64,000 nt of DNA, taken from NCBI RefSeq assembly GCF_000192745.1, contig NC_015259.1:2185001-2249000 (forward strand), given 5' to 3'. Below the pieces are notes generated by a model. It was not told the origin of the DNA, searched no databases, and saw nothing but the letters and a program-made list of their open reading frames with translations. A program made the position numbers and the translations under genes. Positions 22,093-32,099 of this stretch are shown here, piece by piece. The stretch's first letter is position 1, and each line of letters starts with the position of its first letter. This stretch comes from Polymorphum gilvum SL003B-26A1 (GTDB lineage: Bacteria > Pseudomonadota > Alphaproteobacteria > Rhizobiales > Stappiaceae).

Positions 22093-25000
22093 AGGGTGCA
22101 TTCCGCCCTGTCGCTGCTGGAAGGCGCGCTGCCGATCAAGAAGCTGCTCGACCTCGCCAAGGCCGATGCGCAGCCGGCGCTGGCGATTACCGATACCGGC
22201 AACCTGTTCGGGGCGCAGGAGTTCTCCGGCAAGGCCTGGGGGGCCGGCATCCAGCCGATCATCGGCTGCCAGCTTGCCGTCGCCTTCGACGACGGCGGCG
22301 GCGAGGATCGGCGCGGCGAGCCGCCGCTGTTGGACGTCGTGCTGCTGGCGGCAAGCGAGGCGGGCTACGGCAACCTTATGGAACTGTCGAGCCGGGCCTA
22401 TCTCGACACGGCGACGGGCCTGAAGCCGCATGTGCCGGCGGCACTGCTGGAGGAAAAGTCCGGCGGGCTGATCCTGCTCACCGGCGGCGTCAACGGCCCG
22501 ATCGGGCGGGCGCTGCTCGCCGGCAACCGGACACTGGCCGAGGCGCGGCTGAAGCGGCTCGCCGCAGCCTTCCCCAACCGCACCTATGTCGAACTGCAGC
22601 GCCACGGCATGGCCGAGGAGCGACGCTGCGAACCGGGCTTCCTCGAGCTTGCCTACGAACTCGGCCTGCCGCTGGTCGCCACCAACGAGGCATTCTTCCC
22701 CAAGCGCGAGGACTACGAGGCGCATGACGCGCTGATCTGCATCGCCGAGGGCCGGGTGCTGATCGAGGAGGATCGGCGCAAGCTGACGCCCGAGCACTAT
22801 TTCAAGTCCCGCGCGGAGATGCTGGAGCTGTTCTGCGATCTGCCGGAAGCGACCGCCAACACGGTCGAGATCGCCCGGCGCTGCCACTACCGGCCGCTCC
22901 GGCGCGATCCGATCCTGCCGCGCTTCGCCGGCGCGGACGCCGATCCGGAGGCGGCGGAAAAGGCGGAAGCGGAGGAACTCCGGCGCCAGGCGCGCGACGG
23001 CCTGAAGGCGCGGCTCGAGGCCCATGGCCTCGCTCCTGGCCTGGGCCAGCAGGACTACTGGGACCGGCTCGACTACGAACTCGGCGTCATCGAGCGGATG
23101 AAGTTTCCAGGCTACTTCCTGATCGTCGCCGACTTCATCAAATGGGCCAAGGCGCACGACATTCCGGTCGGTCCGGGCCGCGGCTCCGGTGCCGGCTCGG
23201 TGGTCGCCTGGGCGCTGACCATCACCGACCTAGACCCGATGCGCTTCTCGCTGCTGTTCGAGCGCTTCCTCAATCCCGAGCGCGTGTCGATGCCCGACTT
23301 CGACATCGACTTCTGCCAGTACCGGCGCGAGGAGGTGATCCGCTACGTGCAGGAAAAATACGGCCGTCGGCAGGTGGCGCAGATCATCACCTTCGGCTCG
23401 CTTCAGGCGCGCGCGGTGCTGCGCGACGTCGGCCGGGTGTTGCAGATGCCCTATGGCCAGGTCGACCGGCTGTGCAAGCTGGTGCCGGCCAACCCGGCCA
23501 ACCCGGTCACGCTCGCCCAGGCGATCGGCGACGAGCCGCGGCTGCGCGAGGCGGCACGCGAGGAGGAGATCGTCGACCGGCTGCTGACCATGGCGCAGAA
23601 GCTGGAAGGACTCTACCGCCACGCCTCGACCCACGCCGCCGGCGTGGTCATCGGCGACCGGCCGCTGGAACAGCTGGTGCCGCTCTACCGCGATCCGCGC
23701 TCCGACATGCCGGTCGCCCAGTTCAACATGAAGATGGTCGAGGACGCGGGCCTGGTGAAGTTCGACTTCCTCGGCCTGAAGACGCTGACGGTGATCGACA
23801 CGGCCGTCAAGCTGATCGCCCGCAAGGGGGTCACCGTCGACATGGCCTCGGTACCACTCGACGATGCCAGGACCTACCAGCTGCTGGCCAGAGGCGAGAC
23901 GGTCGGCGTGTTCCAGCTGGAAAGCCAGGGCATGCGCCGGGCGATCGCCGGCATGAAGCCCGACCGCTTCGAGGACATCATCGCGCTGGTGGCGCTGTAC
24001 CGGCCGGGCCCGATGGAGAACATCCCGGTCTACAATGCCGTCAAGCACGGCGAGCAGGAGGCCGACTACCTGCACCCGTTGCTGGAGCCGATCCTGAAGG
24101 AGACCAACGGCATCATCGTCTACCAGGAACAGGTGATGCAGATCGCCCAGGTGCTGTCGGGCTACTCGCTCGGCGAGGCCGACCTCTTGCGCCGCGCCAT
24201 GGGCAAGAAGATCGCCGCGGAGATGGAGGTGCAACGGGCCCGCTTCGTCGACGGCGCGGTCGAGCGCGGCGTCGACCGCGACCAGGCCGGCACGATCTTC
24301 GACCTCGTCGCCAAGTTCGCCAACTACGGCTTCAACAAGTCGCACGCGGCTGCCTATGCGCTGGTTTCCTACCACACGGCCTGGCTGAAGGCGAACCACC
24401 CGGTCGAGTTCATGGCGGCATCGATGACGCTTGACCTCGGCAACACCGACAAGCTCGGCGACTTCCGACAGGAGGCGCGCCGCATGGGCATCGCGATCGT
24501 GCCGCCGTCGATCAACCGTTCCATGCATCCTTTCGACGTCGACGACGGCAGGATCGTCTACGCTCTCGGCGCCATCAAGGGCGTCGGCGAGCAGGCGGTG
24601 CAGCACATCGTCGAGGCGCGCGGCACGCAGCCGTTCCGGAGCCTCGGCGACTTCGCGCGCCGGGTGTCGCCGCGCTTCCTCAACAAGCGGACGCTGGAGA
24701 GCCTCGCCGCGGCGGGCGCCTTCGACGACCTGGAGCCGAACCGGGCGCGGGTCCTGGAAGGGCTCGACCGGATCATCGGCATCGCGCAGCGCACGGAGGA
24801 AAACAGCGTCCTCGGCCAGAACGAGCTGTTCGGCGGCGGCGGCGAGGAGGAGGACCTGCACCTGCCCGAGGTCGCCGCCTGGATGCCGGCCGAGCGGCTG
24901 CAGCGCGAGCATGCGGCGATCGGCTTCTACCTGTCGTCGCATCCGCTGGACGAGTACCAGCCGCTGCTGGAGCGGATGCGGGTGCAGTCCTGGGCGCAGT

Positions 25001-25506
25001 TTTCCGAAGCGGTCAAGCGCGGCGCCTCGGCCGGCCGGCTCGCCGGCACGGTGATCTCGCGCCAGGAGCGGAAGACCAAGTCCGGCAACCGCATGGGCAT
25101 CGTGCGGCTGTCGGACGCCTCTGGCCAGTTCGAGGCGCTGCTGTTTTCCGAAAAGCTCAACCAGTTCCGCGACCAGCTCGAGCCCGGCCGGTCGGTGGTG
25201 ATCCTGGTCAGCGCCGACATGCGCGACGACGAGCCGAGCCTGCGCGTGGAGCAGGTCGATCCGATCGAGGCGGTGGCGACGCGGGTGCAGAAGAGCCTGA
25301 GGGTGTTCCTGCGCGACGAGCGGCCGCTGAAGAGCCTGGCGCGCCAACTGGGCGGGCGGGGCGACGGCGAGGTCAATGTGGTCGTGCTGCTCGACGGCGG
25401 CCGGCGCGAGGTCGAGGTCAAGCTGCCCGGCCGCTACCGGCTGTCGCCGGAAATCGCCGGGGCGCTCAAGGCCGTACCTGGCGTGACCGACGTTCAGCTG
25501 TCCTGA
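22066..25506 (+). CDS. dnaE: DNA polymerase III subunit alpha
   Basis: 1146-residue replicative polymerase catalytic subunit (DnaE1 type). N-terminal PHP domain (FVHLRVHSALSLLEGALPI), the palm catalytic motif MPDFDIDFCQYRREEVI with its aspartates, the PGRGSGAGSVVAW segment, helix-hairpin-helix and an OB-fold region near residues 1010-1090, then the C-terminal tau-binding region. Length fits DnaE1 rather than the shorter SOS-type DnaE2. Start at 22066 is the second of two duplicated start regions; only this one is in frame with the protein. Confidence 0.96.
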   Translation: MIDAGFVHLRVHSALSLLEGALPIKKLLDLAKADAQPALAITDTGNLFGAQEFSGKAWGAGIQPIIGCQLAVAFDDGGGEDRRGEPPLLDVVLLAASEAGYGNLMELSSRAYLDTATGLKPHVPAALLEEKSGGLILLTGGVNGPIGRALLAGNRTLAEARLKRLAAAFPNRTYVELQRHGMAEERRCEPGFLELAYELGLPLVATNEAFFPKREDYEAHDALICIAEGRVLIEEDRRKLTPEHYFKSRAEMLELFCDLPEATANTVEIARRCHYRPLRRDPILPRFAGADADPEAAEKAEAEELRRQARDGLKARLEAHGLAPGLGQQDYWDRLDYELGVIERMKFPGYFLIVADFIKWAKAHDIPVGPGRGSGAGSVVAWALTITDLDPMRFSLLFERFLNPERVSMPDFDIDFCQYRREEVIRYVQEKYGRRQVAQIITFGSLQARAVLRDVGRVLQMPYGQVDRLCKLVPANPANPVTLAQAIGDEPRLREAAREEEIVDRLLTMAQKLEGLYRHASTHAAGVVIGDRPLEQLVPLYRDPRSDMPVAQFNMKMVEDAGLVKFDFLGLKTLTVIDTAVKLIARKGVTVDMASVPLDDARTYQLLARGETVGVFQLESQGMRRAIAGMKPDRFEDIIALVALYRPGPMENIPVYNAVKHGEQEADYLHPLLEPILKETNGIIVYQEQVMQIAQVLSGYSLGEADLLRRAMGKKIAAEMEVQRARFVDGAVERGVDRDQAGTIFDLVAKFANYGFNKSHAAAYALVSYHTAWLKANHPVEFMAASMTLDLGNTDKLGDFRQEARRMGIAIVPPSINRSMHPFDVDDGRIVYALGAIKGVGEQAVQHIVEARGTQPFRSLGDFARRVSPRFLNKRTLESLAAAGAFDDLEPNRARVLEGLDRIIGIAQRTEENSVLGQNELFGGGGEEEDLHLPEVAAWMPAERLQREHAAIGFYLSSHPLDEYQPLLERMRVQSWAQFSEAVKRGASAGRLAGTVISRQERKTKSGNRMGIVRLSDASGQFEALLFSEKLNQFRDQLEPGRSVVILVSADMRDDEPSLRVEQVDPIEAVATRVQKSLRVFLRDERPLKSLARQLGGRGDGEVNVVVLLDGGRREVEVKLPGRYRLSPEIAGALKAVPGVTDVQLS

Positions 25507-25569
25507 CGCGGCGTCGCGCCGGCATCGGGCCCGACTGGTGCGGCCAGCCCACAAAGCGCCGCTGCAGGC

Positions 25570-25598
25570 TTGAATTCGCCGCCCCCGCCCACTATAAG
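25570..25598 (+). promoter_or_regulatory. Sigma-70-type promoter for rpsB
   Basis: TTGAAT (25570-25575), 17-nt spacer, TATAAG (25593-25598). About 125 nt upstream of rpsB and downstream of the dnaE stop. The remaining leader could hold the S2 autoregulatory site, but no conserved structure was recognised by eye. Confidence 0.65.
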
Positions 25599-25723
25599 GC
25601 GCGCATTCCACACGCGAGGGCGGGCACCGGCAAGGCCGGAGTCCATCCGGTGGCGGGACGGCAGCTGCCCCCGCCGCAGACCCTCGCGGAGGTCAAAACC
25701 GGAAAAGCAGGAGTTCAAGGGCC

Positions 25724-26524
25724 ATGGCATTGCCCGATTTCACCATGCGTCAGCTGCTCGAGGCCGGCGTCCACTTCGGCCACCAGAAGCACCGCTGGAA
25801 CCCGCGCATGGCGCCGTACATCTTCGGCGTGCGCAACGACATCCACATCATCGACCTCGCCCAGACGGTGCCGCTTCTGCACCAGGCGCTGAAGGCGGTG
25901 AGCGACACCGTCGCCGGCGGCGGGCGCGTGCTCCTGGTCGGCACCAAGCGCCAGGCGCAGGAGTCGGTGGCCGGGGCGGCACGCAATTCCGCGCAGTATT
26001 TCGTCAACGCCCGCTGGCTCGGCGGCATGCTGACCAACTGGAAGACCATTTCCGGGTCGATCCAGCGCCTGCGCAAGCTGGAGGAAACCCTCAGCACCGA
26101 CGCGGCCGGCCTGCTGACCAAGAAGGAGCGGCTGTTCATGGACCGCGAGCGCGAGAAGCTCGAGCGGAACCTGGGCGGCATCAAGGACATGGGCGGCCTG
26201 CCTGACCTGATCTTCGTGATCGACACCAACCGCGAGGCGATCGCCATCCAGGAAGCGCGCCGTCTCGGCATCCCGGTCGCGGCGATCCTCGACTCCAACT
26301 GCGATCCGGACGGCATCACCTATCCGGTGCCGGGCAACGACGATGCCGGCCGCGCGATCACGCTGTACTGCGACCTGATCGCCCGCGCCGCCATCGACGG
26401 CATCTCGCGCGCCCAGGGCAACATGGGCATGGACATCGGCGCGTCGGAAGTGGCGCCGGTCGAAACCGTCCTGGCGGACGAAGGCGCTGAAGTCGCGTCT
26501 GAAGAAACTGCCACAGATGCCTGA
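25724..26524 (+). CDS. rpsB: 30S ribosomal protein S2
   Basis: 266-residue small-subunit protein. Signature segments [39 protein letters not shown] and [30 protein letters not shown]. The acidic C-terminal tail ([20 protein letters not shown]) is an alphaproteobacterial feature. Followed by tsf, the usual pairing. Confidence 0.97.
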   Translation: MALPDFTMRQLLEAGVHFGHQKHRWNPRMAPYIFGVRNDIHIIDLAQTVPLLHQALKAVSDTVAGGGRVLLVGTKRQAQESVAGAARNSAQYFVNARWLGGMLTNWKTISGSIQRLRKLEETLSTDAAGLLTKKERLFMDREREKLERNLGGIKDMGGLPDLIFVIDTNREAIAIQEARRLGIPVAAILDSNCDPDGITYPVPGNDDAGRAITLYCDLIARAAIDGISRAQGNMGMDIGASEVAPVETVLADEGAEVASEETATDA

Positions 26525-26531
26525 TTTCCAT

Positions 26532-26558
26532 GAATGCGGCGGCCAGCCCGCCGCATTC
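26532..26558 (+). terminator. Hairpin between rpsB and tsf (weak terminator or attenuator)
   Basis: Perfect 11-bp stem GAATGCGGCGG / CCGCCGCATTC with loop CCAGC, 8 nt after the rpsB stop, followed by TCTTCC rather than a T-run. Probably partial termination or mRNA end protection that lowers tsf relative to rpsB. Confidence 0.6.
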
Positions 26559-26665
26559 TCTTCCAGTCGCTGACGGTGACCGGCCAGGGTCGGCAACCGT
26601 CATACGCGTGCGGCAGCCTTAGGGTAGACCGCGCGCATCCGTAACTCCCATCCACGAGGCTATCG

Positions 26666-27589
26666 ATGAGCATCACCGCAGCGATGGTAAAGGACCTCCG
26701 CGAGAAGACCGGCGCGGGCATGATGGACTGCAAGACCGCCCTCAGCGAGACCGGCGGCGACATGGAGGCGGCGATCGACTGGCTGCGCACCAAGGGTCTT
26801 GCCAAGGCGGCCAAGAAGGCCGGCCGCGTGGCGGCCGAGGGCCTGGTCGGCGTCGCTTCTGAAGGCAGCAAGGCGGCGGTCATCGAGCTGAACTCCGAGA
26901 CCGACTTCGTCGCCCGCAACGAGGGCTTCCAGAAGCTCGTGCGCGACGTCGCCTCCGTGGCGGTGTCGAGCGAAGGTGGCCTCGACGCGCTCGCCTCAGC
27001 ACCCTACCCGGGCAGCGGAAAGACCGTCGACGAGGCGATCAAGGACGCGATCGCGACCATCGGCGAGAACATGACCCTGCGTCGCGCCGCTGCGCTGTCG
27101 GTGTCGGCCGGCGTCGTCGCCACCTACGTGCACAGCGCCGTCTCCGAGGGCCTGGGCAAGATCGGCGTCCTGGTCGCGCTGGAATCCTCCGGCGATGCGG
27201 ACAAGCTGAACGGCCTCGGCAGGCAGATCGCCATGCACATCGCCGCGACCAGCCCTCTGGCGCTCAACGTCGACGAGCTGGATCCGGCCGTGGTCGAGCG
27301 CGAGCGTTCGGTGTTCACCGAGCAGGCGCGCGAGTCGGGCAAGCCGGACAACATCATCGAGAAGATGGTCGAAGGCCGCATCCGCAAGTTCTACGAGGAA
27401 GTGACGCTGGTGAAGCAGGCCTTCGTCATCGATCCGGACAAGACCGTCGAGCAGGCGGTCGAGGCGCTGGCGAAGGAACTCGGCACGCCGGTCAAGCTGG
27501 TCGGCTTCGTTCGCTTCGCCCTCGGCGAGGGGATCGAGAAGGAGGAAACGGACTTCGCGGCCGAGGTGGCAGCAGCCACCGGCCAGTAA
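26666..27589 (+). CDS. tsf: Elongation factor Ts
   Basis: 307-residue guanine-nucleotide exchange factor for EF-Tu. The N-terminal UBA-like segment ([22 protein letters not shown]) and the core motif [21 protein letters not shown] are clear. Usual length. Ends before a strong terminator. Confidence 0.97.
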   Translation: MSITAAMVKDLREKTGAGMMDCKTALSETGGDMEAAIDWLRTKGLAKAAKKAGRVAAEGLVGVASEGSKAAVIELNSETDFVARNEGFQKLVRDVASVAVSSEGGLDALASAPYPGSGKTVDEAIKDAIATIGENMTLRRAAALSVSAGVVATYVHSAVSEGLGKIGVLVALESSGDADKLNGLGRQIAMHIAATSPLALNVDELDPAVVERERSVFTEQARESGKPDNIIEKMVEGRIRKFYEEVTLVKQAFVIDPDKTVEQAVEALAKELGTPVKLVGFVRFALGEGIEKEETDFAAEVAAATGQ

Positions 27590-27602
27590 GGTCCAGGAAA
27601 GA

Positions 27603-27630
27603 GGGCGCCGGAACTTCCGGCGCCCTTTTT
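27603..27630 (+). terminator. Rho-independent terminator after tsf
   Basis: 9-bp GC stem GGGCGCCGG / CCGGCGCCC with loop AACTT, followed by TTTTTG. Starts 13 nt after the tsf stop, so pyrH onward needs its own promoter in the 36 nt that follow or read-through. Confidence 0.88.
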
Positions 27631-27666
27631 GTAGATACGGTTTCCTCAGTTCGAAAAGGCGCGACC

Positions 27667-28386
27667 ATGACCGAACCCCTCCGCTGGCGACGCATCCTCC
27701 TGAAACTGTCCGGCGAAGCGCTGATGGGATCGCAGCCGTTCGGCATCGATCCGGCGGTGGTCGAGCGGATCTCGGTGGAGATCGCCGACGCGGTCAAGCT
27801 CGGTGCGCAGGTCGGGGTGGTGGTCGGCGGCGGCAACATCTTTCGCGGCGTTGCGGTAGCGGCCAAGGGCGGCAACCGGGTCACCGGCGACCACATGGGC
27901 ATGCTGGCGACGGTGATGAACAGCCTGACGCTGGCCGATGCGCTGCGCCGGCGCGGCGTGCCGGCGCGCGTGCTGTCGGCGGTTCCGGTGCCGTCGATCT
28001 GCGAGACCTTCACCCAGCGTGGGGCCGACCGCTACATGGAGGACGGCGACGTCATCGTGTTCGCAGGCGGCACGGGCAACCCGTTCTTCACCACCGATTC
28101 GGGCGCCGCATTGCGCGCCGCCGAGATGCAGTGCGACGCGTTCCTGAAGGGAACCCAGGTCGACGGCGTCTATTCGGAAGACCCGAAGATCAACCCGGAC
28201 GCCGAGCGCTACACCCAGCTCAGCTTCGAGGAGGTCATCCAGCGGAACCTGAAAGTGATGGATACCACGGCCATCGCGCTTGCCCGCGACAACTCGATCC
28301 CGATAATCGTGTTCTCGATTCACACGCCCGGCGCCCTGGTCGACGTGCTGCAGCAGCGGGGCCGGTATACCCTGGTCAGCGATTGA
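27667..28386 (+). CDS. pyrH: UMP kinase
   Basis: 239-residue amino-acid-kinase-fold enzyme that phosphorylates UMP to UDP. N-terminal LLKLSGEALMG, the GVVVGGGNIFRG glycine loop, GDHMGMLATVMN and FAGGTGNPFFTTDSGAALRA are family motifs. Usual bacterial length. Confidence 0.96.
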   Translation: MTEPLRWRRILLKLSGEALMGSQPFGIDPAVVERISVEIADAVKLGAQVGVVVGGGNIFRGVAVAAKGGNRVTGDHMGMLATVMNSLTLADALRRRGVPARVLSAVPVPSICETFTQRGADRYMEDGDVIVFAGGTGNPFFTTDSGAALRAAEMQCDAFLKGTQVDGVYSEDPKINPDAERYTQLSFEEVIQRNLKVMDTTAIALARDNSIPIIVFSIHTPGALVDVLQQRGRYTLVSD

Positions 28387-28488
28387 GCCGAAAACCCGGG
28401 TTTCTCTTGTCTTGGAAAAAGACTATGCCATGGTTGCAGCGCGGTTCCGCCGGGCCGCGGCACCAATGAACAACAAAGCGAGGACAAC

Positions 28489-29052
28489 ATGCCGGTAGAT
28501 GGTGTCGACCTTGGAGATCTCGAGCGCCGCATGCAGGGCGCGCTCAGCGTGCTGAAGACCGAACTCGCCGGCCTGCGCACGGGCCGGGCCTCGTCGAGCA
28601 TGATGGACGCCATCGTGGTCAACGCCTACGGCCAGTCCATGCCAATCAACCAGGTCGCGACGGTCAGCGTGCCAGAGCCGCGCATGGTCGCGGTGCAGGT
28701 GTGGGACAAGAGTATGGTCGGAGCCGTCGAGAGGGCGATCCGCGAGTCGAACCTCGGCCTCAATCCGGTGGTCGACGGCCAACTGCTGCGCCTGCCGATC
28801 CCCGAGCTGAACCAGGAGCGGCGGCAGGAACTGATCAAGGTCGCGCACAAATACGCCGAACAGGCGAAAGTCGCGATCCGGCACGTGCGCCGCGACGGCA
28901 TGGACATGATCAAGAAGCTGGAGAAGGACGGCGCCATCAGCCAGGACGACAGCCGGGTTGCCGCCGACGACGTGCAGAAGCTGACCGACCGAGAGATTGC
29001 CGAGGTCGATTCCATGCTGGAGAAGAAGCAGCAGGAAATTTCCCAGGTCTGA
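28489..29052 (+). CDS. frr: Ribosome recycling factor
   Basis: 187-residue factor that, with EF-G, splits post-termination ribosomes. The family segments [28 protein letters not shown] and [24 protein letters not shown]-like helix region are present. A small GCCGCC/GGCGGC hairpin (29054-29069) lies between it and uppS. Confidence 0.96.
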   Translation: MPVDGVDLGDLERRMQGALSVLKTELAGLRTGRASSSMMDAIVVNAYGQSMPINQVATVSVPEPRMVAVQVWDKSMVGAVERAIRESNLGLNPVVDGQLLRLPIPELNQERRQELIKVAHKYAEQAKVAIRHVRRDGMDMIKKLEKDGAISQDDSRVAADDVQKLTDREIAEVDSMLEKKQQEISQV

Positions 29053-29082
29053 GGCCGCCCACCGGCGGCTTTGAGGGTTTTC

Positions 29083-29850
29083 ATGACAGTTCGCCCCGAT
29101 CTTAGCTCAGAGACGCCGGAGGGCTGCGCGCGGCCCGCCGGCCGTCCCCGGCACGTGGCGCTGATCATGGACGGCAACGGCCGTTGGGCGCAGGCGCGCG
29201 GCCTGCCGCGCACGGAAGGGCACCGGCACGGACTGGAGGCGCTGCGCGCCACCATCCGCCGAGCCGCAGAGGTCGGCATCGACTACGTCACGGTGTTCAG
29301 CTTCTCGTCGGAAAACTGGGCGCGGCCGGACGGCGAGGTGAGCTATCTGATGGGGCTGCTGCGCCGCTTCGTGCAGCGCGACCTGTCCGAGATCCACCAG
29401 GCCAACATCCGCGTGCGCGTCATCGGCGCGCGCGAAGGGCTCGAACCCGGAATCCGCGGCCTGCTCGAGGAGGCCGAGACCCTGACGCGCGCCAACACCG
29501 GCATGACGCTAGTGGTTGCCTTCAACTATGGCGGACGCGACGAACTGGTGCGCGCGGTGAAGGCGCTGGCCGAGGACGTCGCCCAGGGCCGGCTCAGGCC
29601 GGAGGCGATCACCGAGGATGACATTTCCCGCCGACTCGACACGGCCGGGATCCCCGATCCGGACCTGATCATCCGCACCAGCGGTGAGCTGCGCCTGTCC
29701 AATTTCCTGCTGTGGCAGGCAGCCTACACCGAATTCTACTTCTCGCCGGTGCTGTGGCCCGATTTTGACGCCGCCGCTTTCGACGACGCTCTGACGGCCT
29801 TCGCCGAGCGGGATCGCAGGTACGGTGGCCTGTCGGCCAAGATCCGCTGA
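29083..29850 (+). CDS. uppS: Isoprenyl transferase (undecaprenyl diphosphate synthase)
   Basis: 255-residue cis-prenyltransferase that makes the C55 lipid carrier precursor. Signature [20 protein letters not shown] with the catalytic Asp, and the C-terminal [19 protein letters not shown]. The ATG at 29083 is preferred to a TTG at 29071. cdsA starts 5 nt after its stop, so the two are likely coupled. Confidence 0.95.
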   Translation: MTVRPDLSSETPEGCARPAGRPRHVALIMDGNGRWAQARGLPRTEGHRHGLEALRATIRRAAEVGIDYVTVFSFSSENWARPDGEVSYLMGLLRRFVQRDLSEIHQANIRVRVIGAREGLEPGIRGLLEEAETLTRANTGMTLVVAFNYGGRDELVRAVKALAEDVAQGRLRPEAITEDDISRRLDTAGIPDPDLIIRTSGELRLSNFLLWQAAYTEFYFSPVLWPDFDAAAFDDALTAFAERDRRYGGLSAKIR

Positions 29851-29855
29851 CCGCC

Positions 29856-30710
29856 ATGGCCGGCGACCAGACCAGTCCCGAACCCGCTGGCCGGCCCGCG
29901 TCGGACCTGCGGCTGCGCGTCCTCTCGGCGCTGGTGCTCGGGCCGGCGGCGCTCGCCATCGCCTATCTCGGAGGGCCGATCTTCGCGGCGCTGGTGCTCG
30001 CCGGTGGCATCCTGTTTCTGCGCGAATGGCTGGTAATCGTTGGCGAAACGCCGGCTGGACGGGCCGCGCTTGCCGGCTATGCGGTGGTGGCGGCGACGGC
30101 CGTTCTGGCCTACTACGGCGAGGCAGTGGCGGCTGTGGCCGTCACCCTCGCCGCGGGCCTGCTGCTCTATGGCCTGTCAGGGGTGCGCCCGCTCGGACGC
30201 TGGAGCGCGGAAGGCCTGCTCTATGCCGGTCTTGCCGTCGTCGCCCTGATTGTCGAGCGCCAGGGCGTGCAGGGCGACTTCTTTGTGCTCTACCTGATTG
30301 CCGTGGTCTGGACGACCGACATCGCGGCCTATTTCGTCGGCCGCAGCGTCGGCGGGCCGCGGCTGTGGCCGCGAGTGTCGCCGAAGAAGACCTGGGCGGG
30401 CGCCATCGGCGGCCTGGTGCTGGGCGCCGGCGCGGGGGCCGGGCTCGCGCTCGTCTTCGGGCGCGCGGACATCCTCCACTGGCTGGCGCTGGCGGTTTTC
30501 CTGTCGGCGGTGTCACAGGGCGGGGATTTGCTGGAATCGGCCGTCAAGCGCCGTTTTGGCGTCAAGGATTCCGGCGCGCTGATCCCCGGCCACGGCGGCC
30601 TTATGGACCGGGTCGACGGACTGGTCGCCGCCGCCATCGCCGCCGCAGTGCTCGGCCTGCTTCTGGGCGGTGCGCCGGCGGACCCGATCGCCGGCATCGG
30701 CCTCACCTGA
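29856..30710 (+). CDS. cdsA: Phosphatidate cytidylyltransferase
   Basis: 284-residue integral membrane enzyme that makes CDP-diacylglycerol for phospholipid synthesis. Multiple hydrophobic helices and the C-terminal family signature SAVKRRFGVKDSGALIPGHG plus GLMDRVDGL. Confidence 0.94.
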   Translation: MAGDQTSPEPAGRPASDLRLRVLSALVLGPAALAIAYLGGPIFAALVLAGGILFLREWLVIVGETPAGRAALAGYAVVAATAVLAYYGEAVAAVAVTLAAGLLLYGLSGVRPLGRWSAEGLLYAGLAVVALIVERQGVQGDFFVLYLIAVVWTTDIAAYFVGRSVGGPRLWPRVSPKKTWAGAIGGLVLGAGAGAGLALVFGRADILHWLALAVFLSAVSQGGDLLESAVKRRFGVKDSGALIPGHGGLMDRVDGLVAAAIAAAVLGLLLGGAPADPIAGIGLT

Positions 30711-30731
30711 GACAACGACACCAAGCGGCAG

Positions 30732-31955
30732 ATGGACCATACGACGCTGAACAACACGCAGGCTTCCGCTTCACCGGCTGACCGGCCGCTGCGGCTCGTC
30801 ATACTCGGGGCGACCGGCTCGATCGGGCGCAGCACGCTGGACATCGTCGCACGCGAGCCGGAGCGTTTCGAGGTCGTCGCTCTGGTTGCAGACCGCAACG
30901 CGGCGGCACTCGCCGGCCTTGCGCGCTCGGTCAGGGCCGGCTTCGCCGCGCTGGCCAGCGAGGACAGGGGGGCGGAACTTGCCGCCGCGCTCGCTGGCAG
31001 CGGCATCGCCTGTGGGGCAGGGGCAGGGGCGGTCCTCGACGCGGTGTTGCGGCCGGCCGACATGGTCGTTGCCGCGATCGTCGGCTCGGCCGGGCTGACG
31101 CCGACCTTCGCGGCAGTCGCCGCCGGCCGCACGGTGGCGCTCGCCAACAAGGAGTGCCTGGTATGCGCCGGCGAGCTGTTCATGGGCGAGGCGCGGCGCA
31201 CCGGCGCGACAGTGCTGCCGGTTGATTCGGAGCACAACGCCATCTTCCAGGTGCTGGAGACCCATAATGCCGCAGAGGTCGAAAAGATCATCCTGACGGC
31301 CTCTGGCGGACCGTTCCGGCGCCTGTCCCTGGAGGCGATGCGCACGGTCACGGCTGAGCAGGCGCTCAAGCATCCCAACTGGGACATGGGCAGCAGGATC
31401 AGCATCGACAGTGCTACCTTGATGAACAAGGGCCTGGAGGTCATCGAAGCGTCGCATCTGTTCCCAGTCCGCCACGACCAACTGGAGGTTCTCGTTCACC
31501 CGCAGTCGGTCGTACATGGCCTGGTGCAGTACCGAGACGGCTCTCTGCTCGCGCAGATGGGCGCCCCGGACATGCGCACGCCGATCGCTCACTGCCTCGC
31601 CTTTCCGCAGCGCATGGCCGTGCCGGTGCGGCGCCTCGATCTCGCAAGTCTTGGAACGCTGACCTTCGAGCGCCCGGATACGGCCCGCTTTCCGGCTCTG
31701 CGGCTCGCGCTGGAGGCGATGCGGGCAGGGGGCGGCGCCCCGGCAGCGCTCAACGCAGCTGACGAGGAGGCGGTGGCCGCCTTCCTCGCCGGCCGGCTCG
31801 GTTTCCTCGACATCGCCGCGGTGGTGGAGGAGGTGCTCGGACGGCTCGAGGGGCAGGGGCAACTCGGCCGGCCCGAGTCGATCCCGGTGGCGCTCGACGT
31901 CGACCGCGCGGCGCGGGCCGCGGCGCGCGAGGCGATTGCGCGGCGCCAGCGCTGA
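30732..31955 (+). CDS. dxr: 1-deoxy-D-xylulose-5-phosphate reductoisomerase
   Basis: 407-residue NADPH-dependent enzyme, first committed step of the MEP isoprenoid pathway. NADPH site LGATGSIGRSTLDIV, metal/substrate motifs VALANKECLVCAGE, PVDSEHNAIFQ and the segment KHPNWDMGSRISIDSATLMN. Supplies isoprenoid precursors used by the UppS encoded upstream. Confidence 0.96.
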   Translation: MDHTTLNNTQASASPADRPLRLVILGATGSIGRSTLDIVAREPERFEVVALVADRNAAALAGLARSVRAGFAALASEDRGAELAAALAGSGIACGAGAGAVLDAVLRPADMVVAAIVGSAGLTPTFAAVAAGRTVALANKECLVCAGELFMGEARRTGATVLPVDSEHNAIFQVLETHNAAEVEKIILTASGGPFRRLSLEAMRTVTAEQALKHPNWDMGSRISIDSATLMNKGLEVIEASHLFPVRHDQLEVLVHPQSVVHGLVQYRDGSLLAQMGAPDMRTPIAHCLAFPQRMAVPVRRLDLASLGTLTFERPDTARFPALRLALEAMRAGGGAPAALNAADEEAVAAFLAGRLGFLDIAAVVEEVLGRLEGQGQLGRPESIPVALDVDRAARAAAREAIARRQR

Positions 31956-32099
31956 AAGCGCTTGCGCCGGAGCACCGCTCGGCCCATGAATTGGCCACGA
32001 TCTTGACAGACGCTACCGGCTGGTGGGCGGTGGCGGCAATCGATGCGGGTGACCGCGCGGGCTTTGCCGGGCCACGGGCTCCTGTGGCAGGATGATATC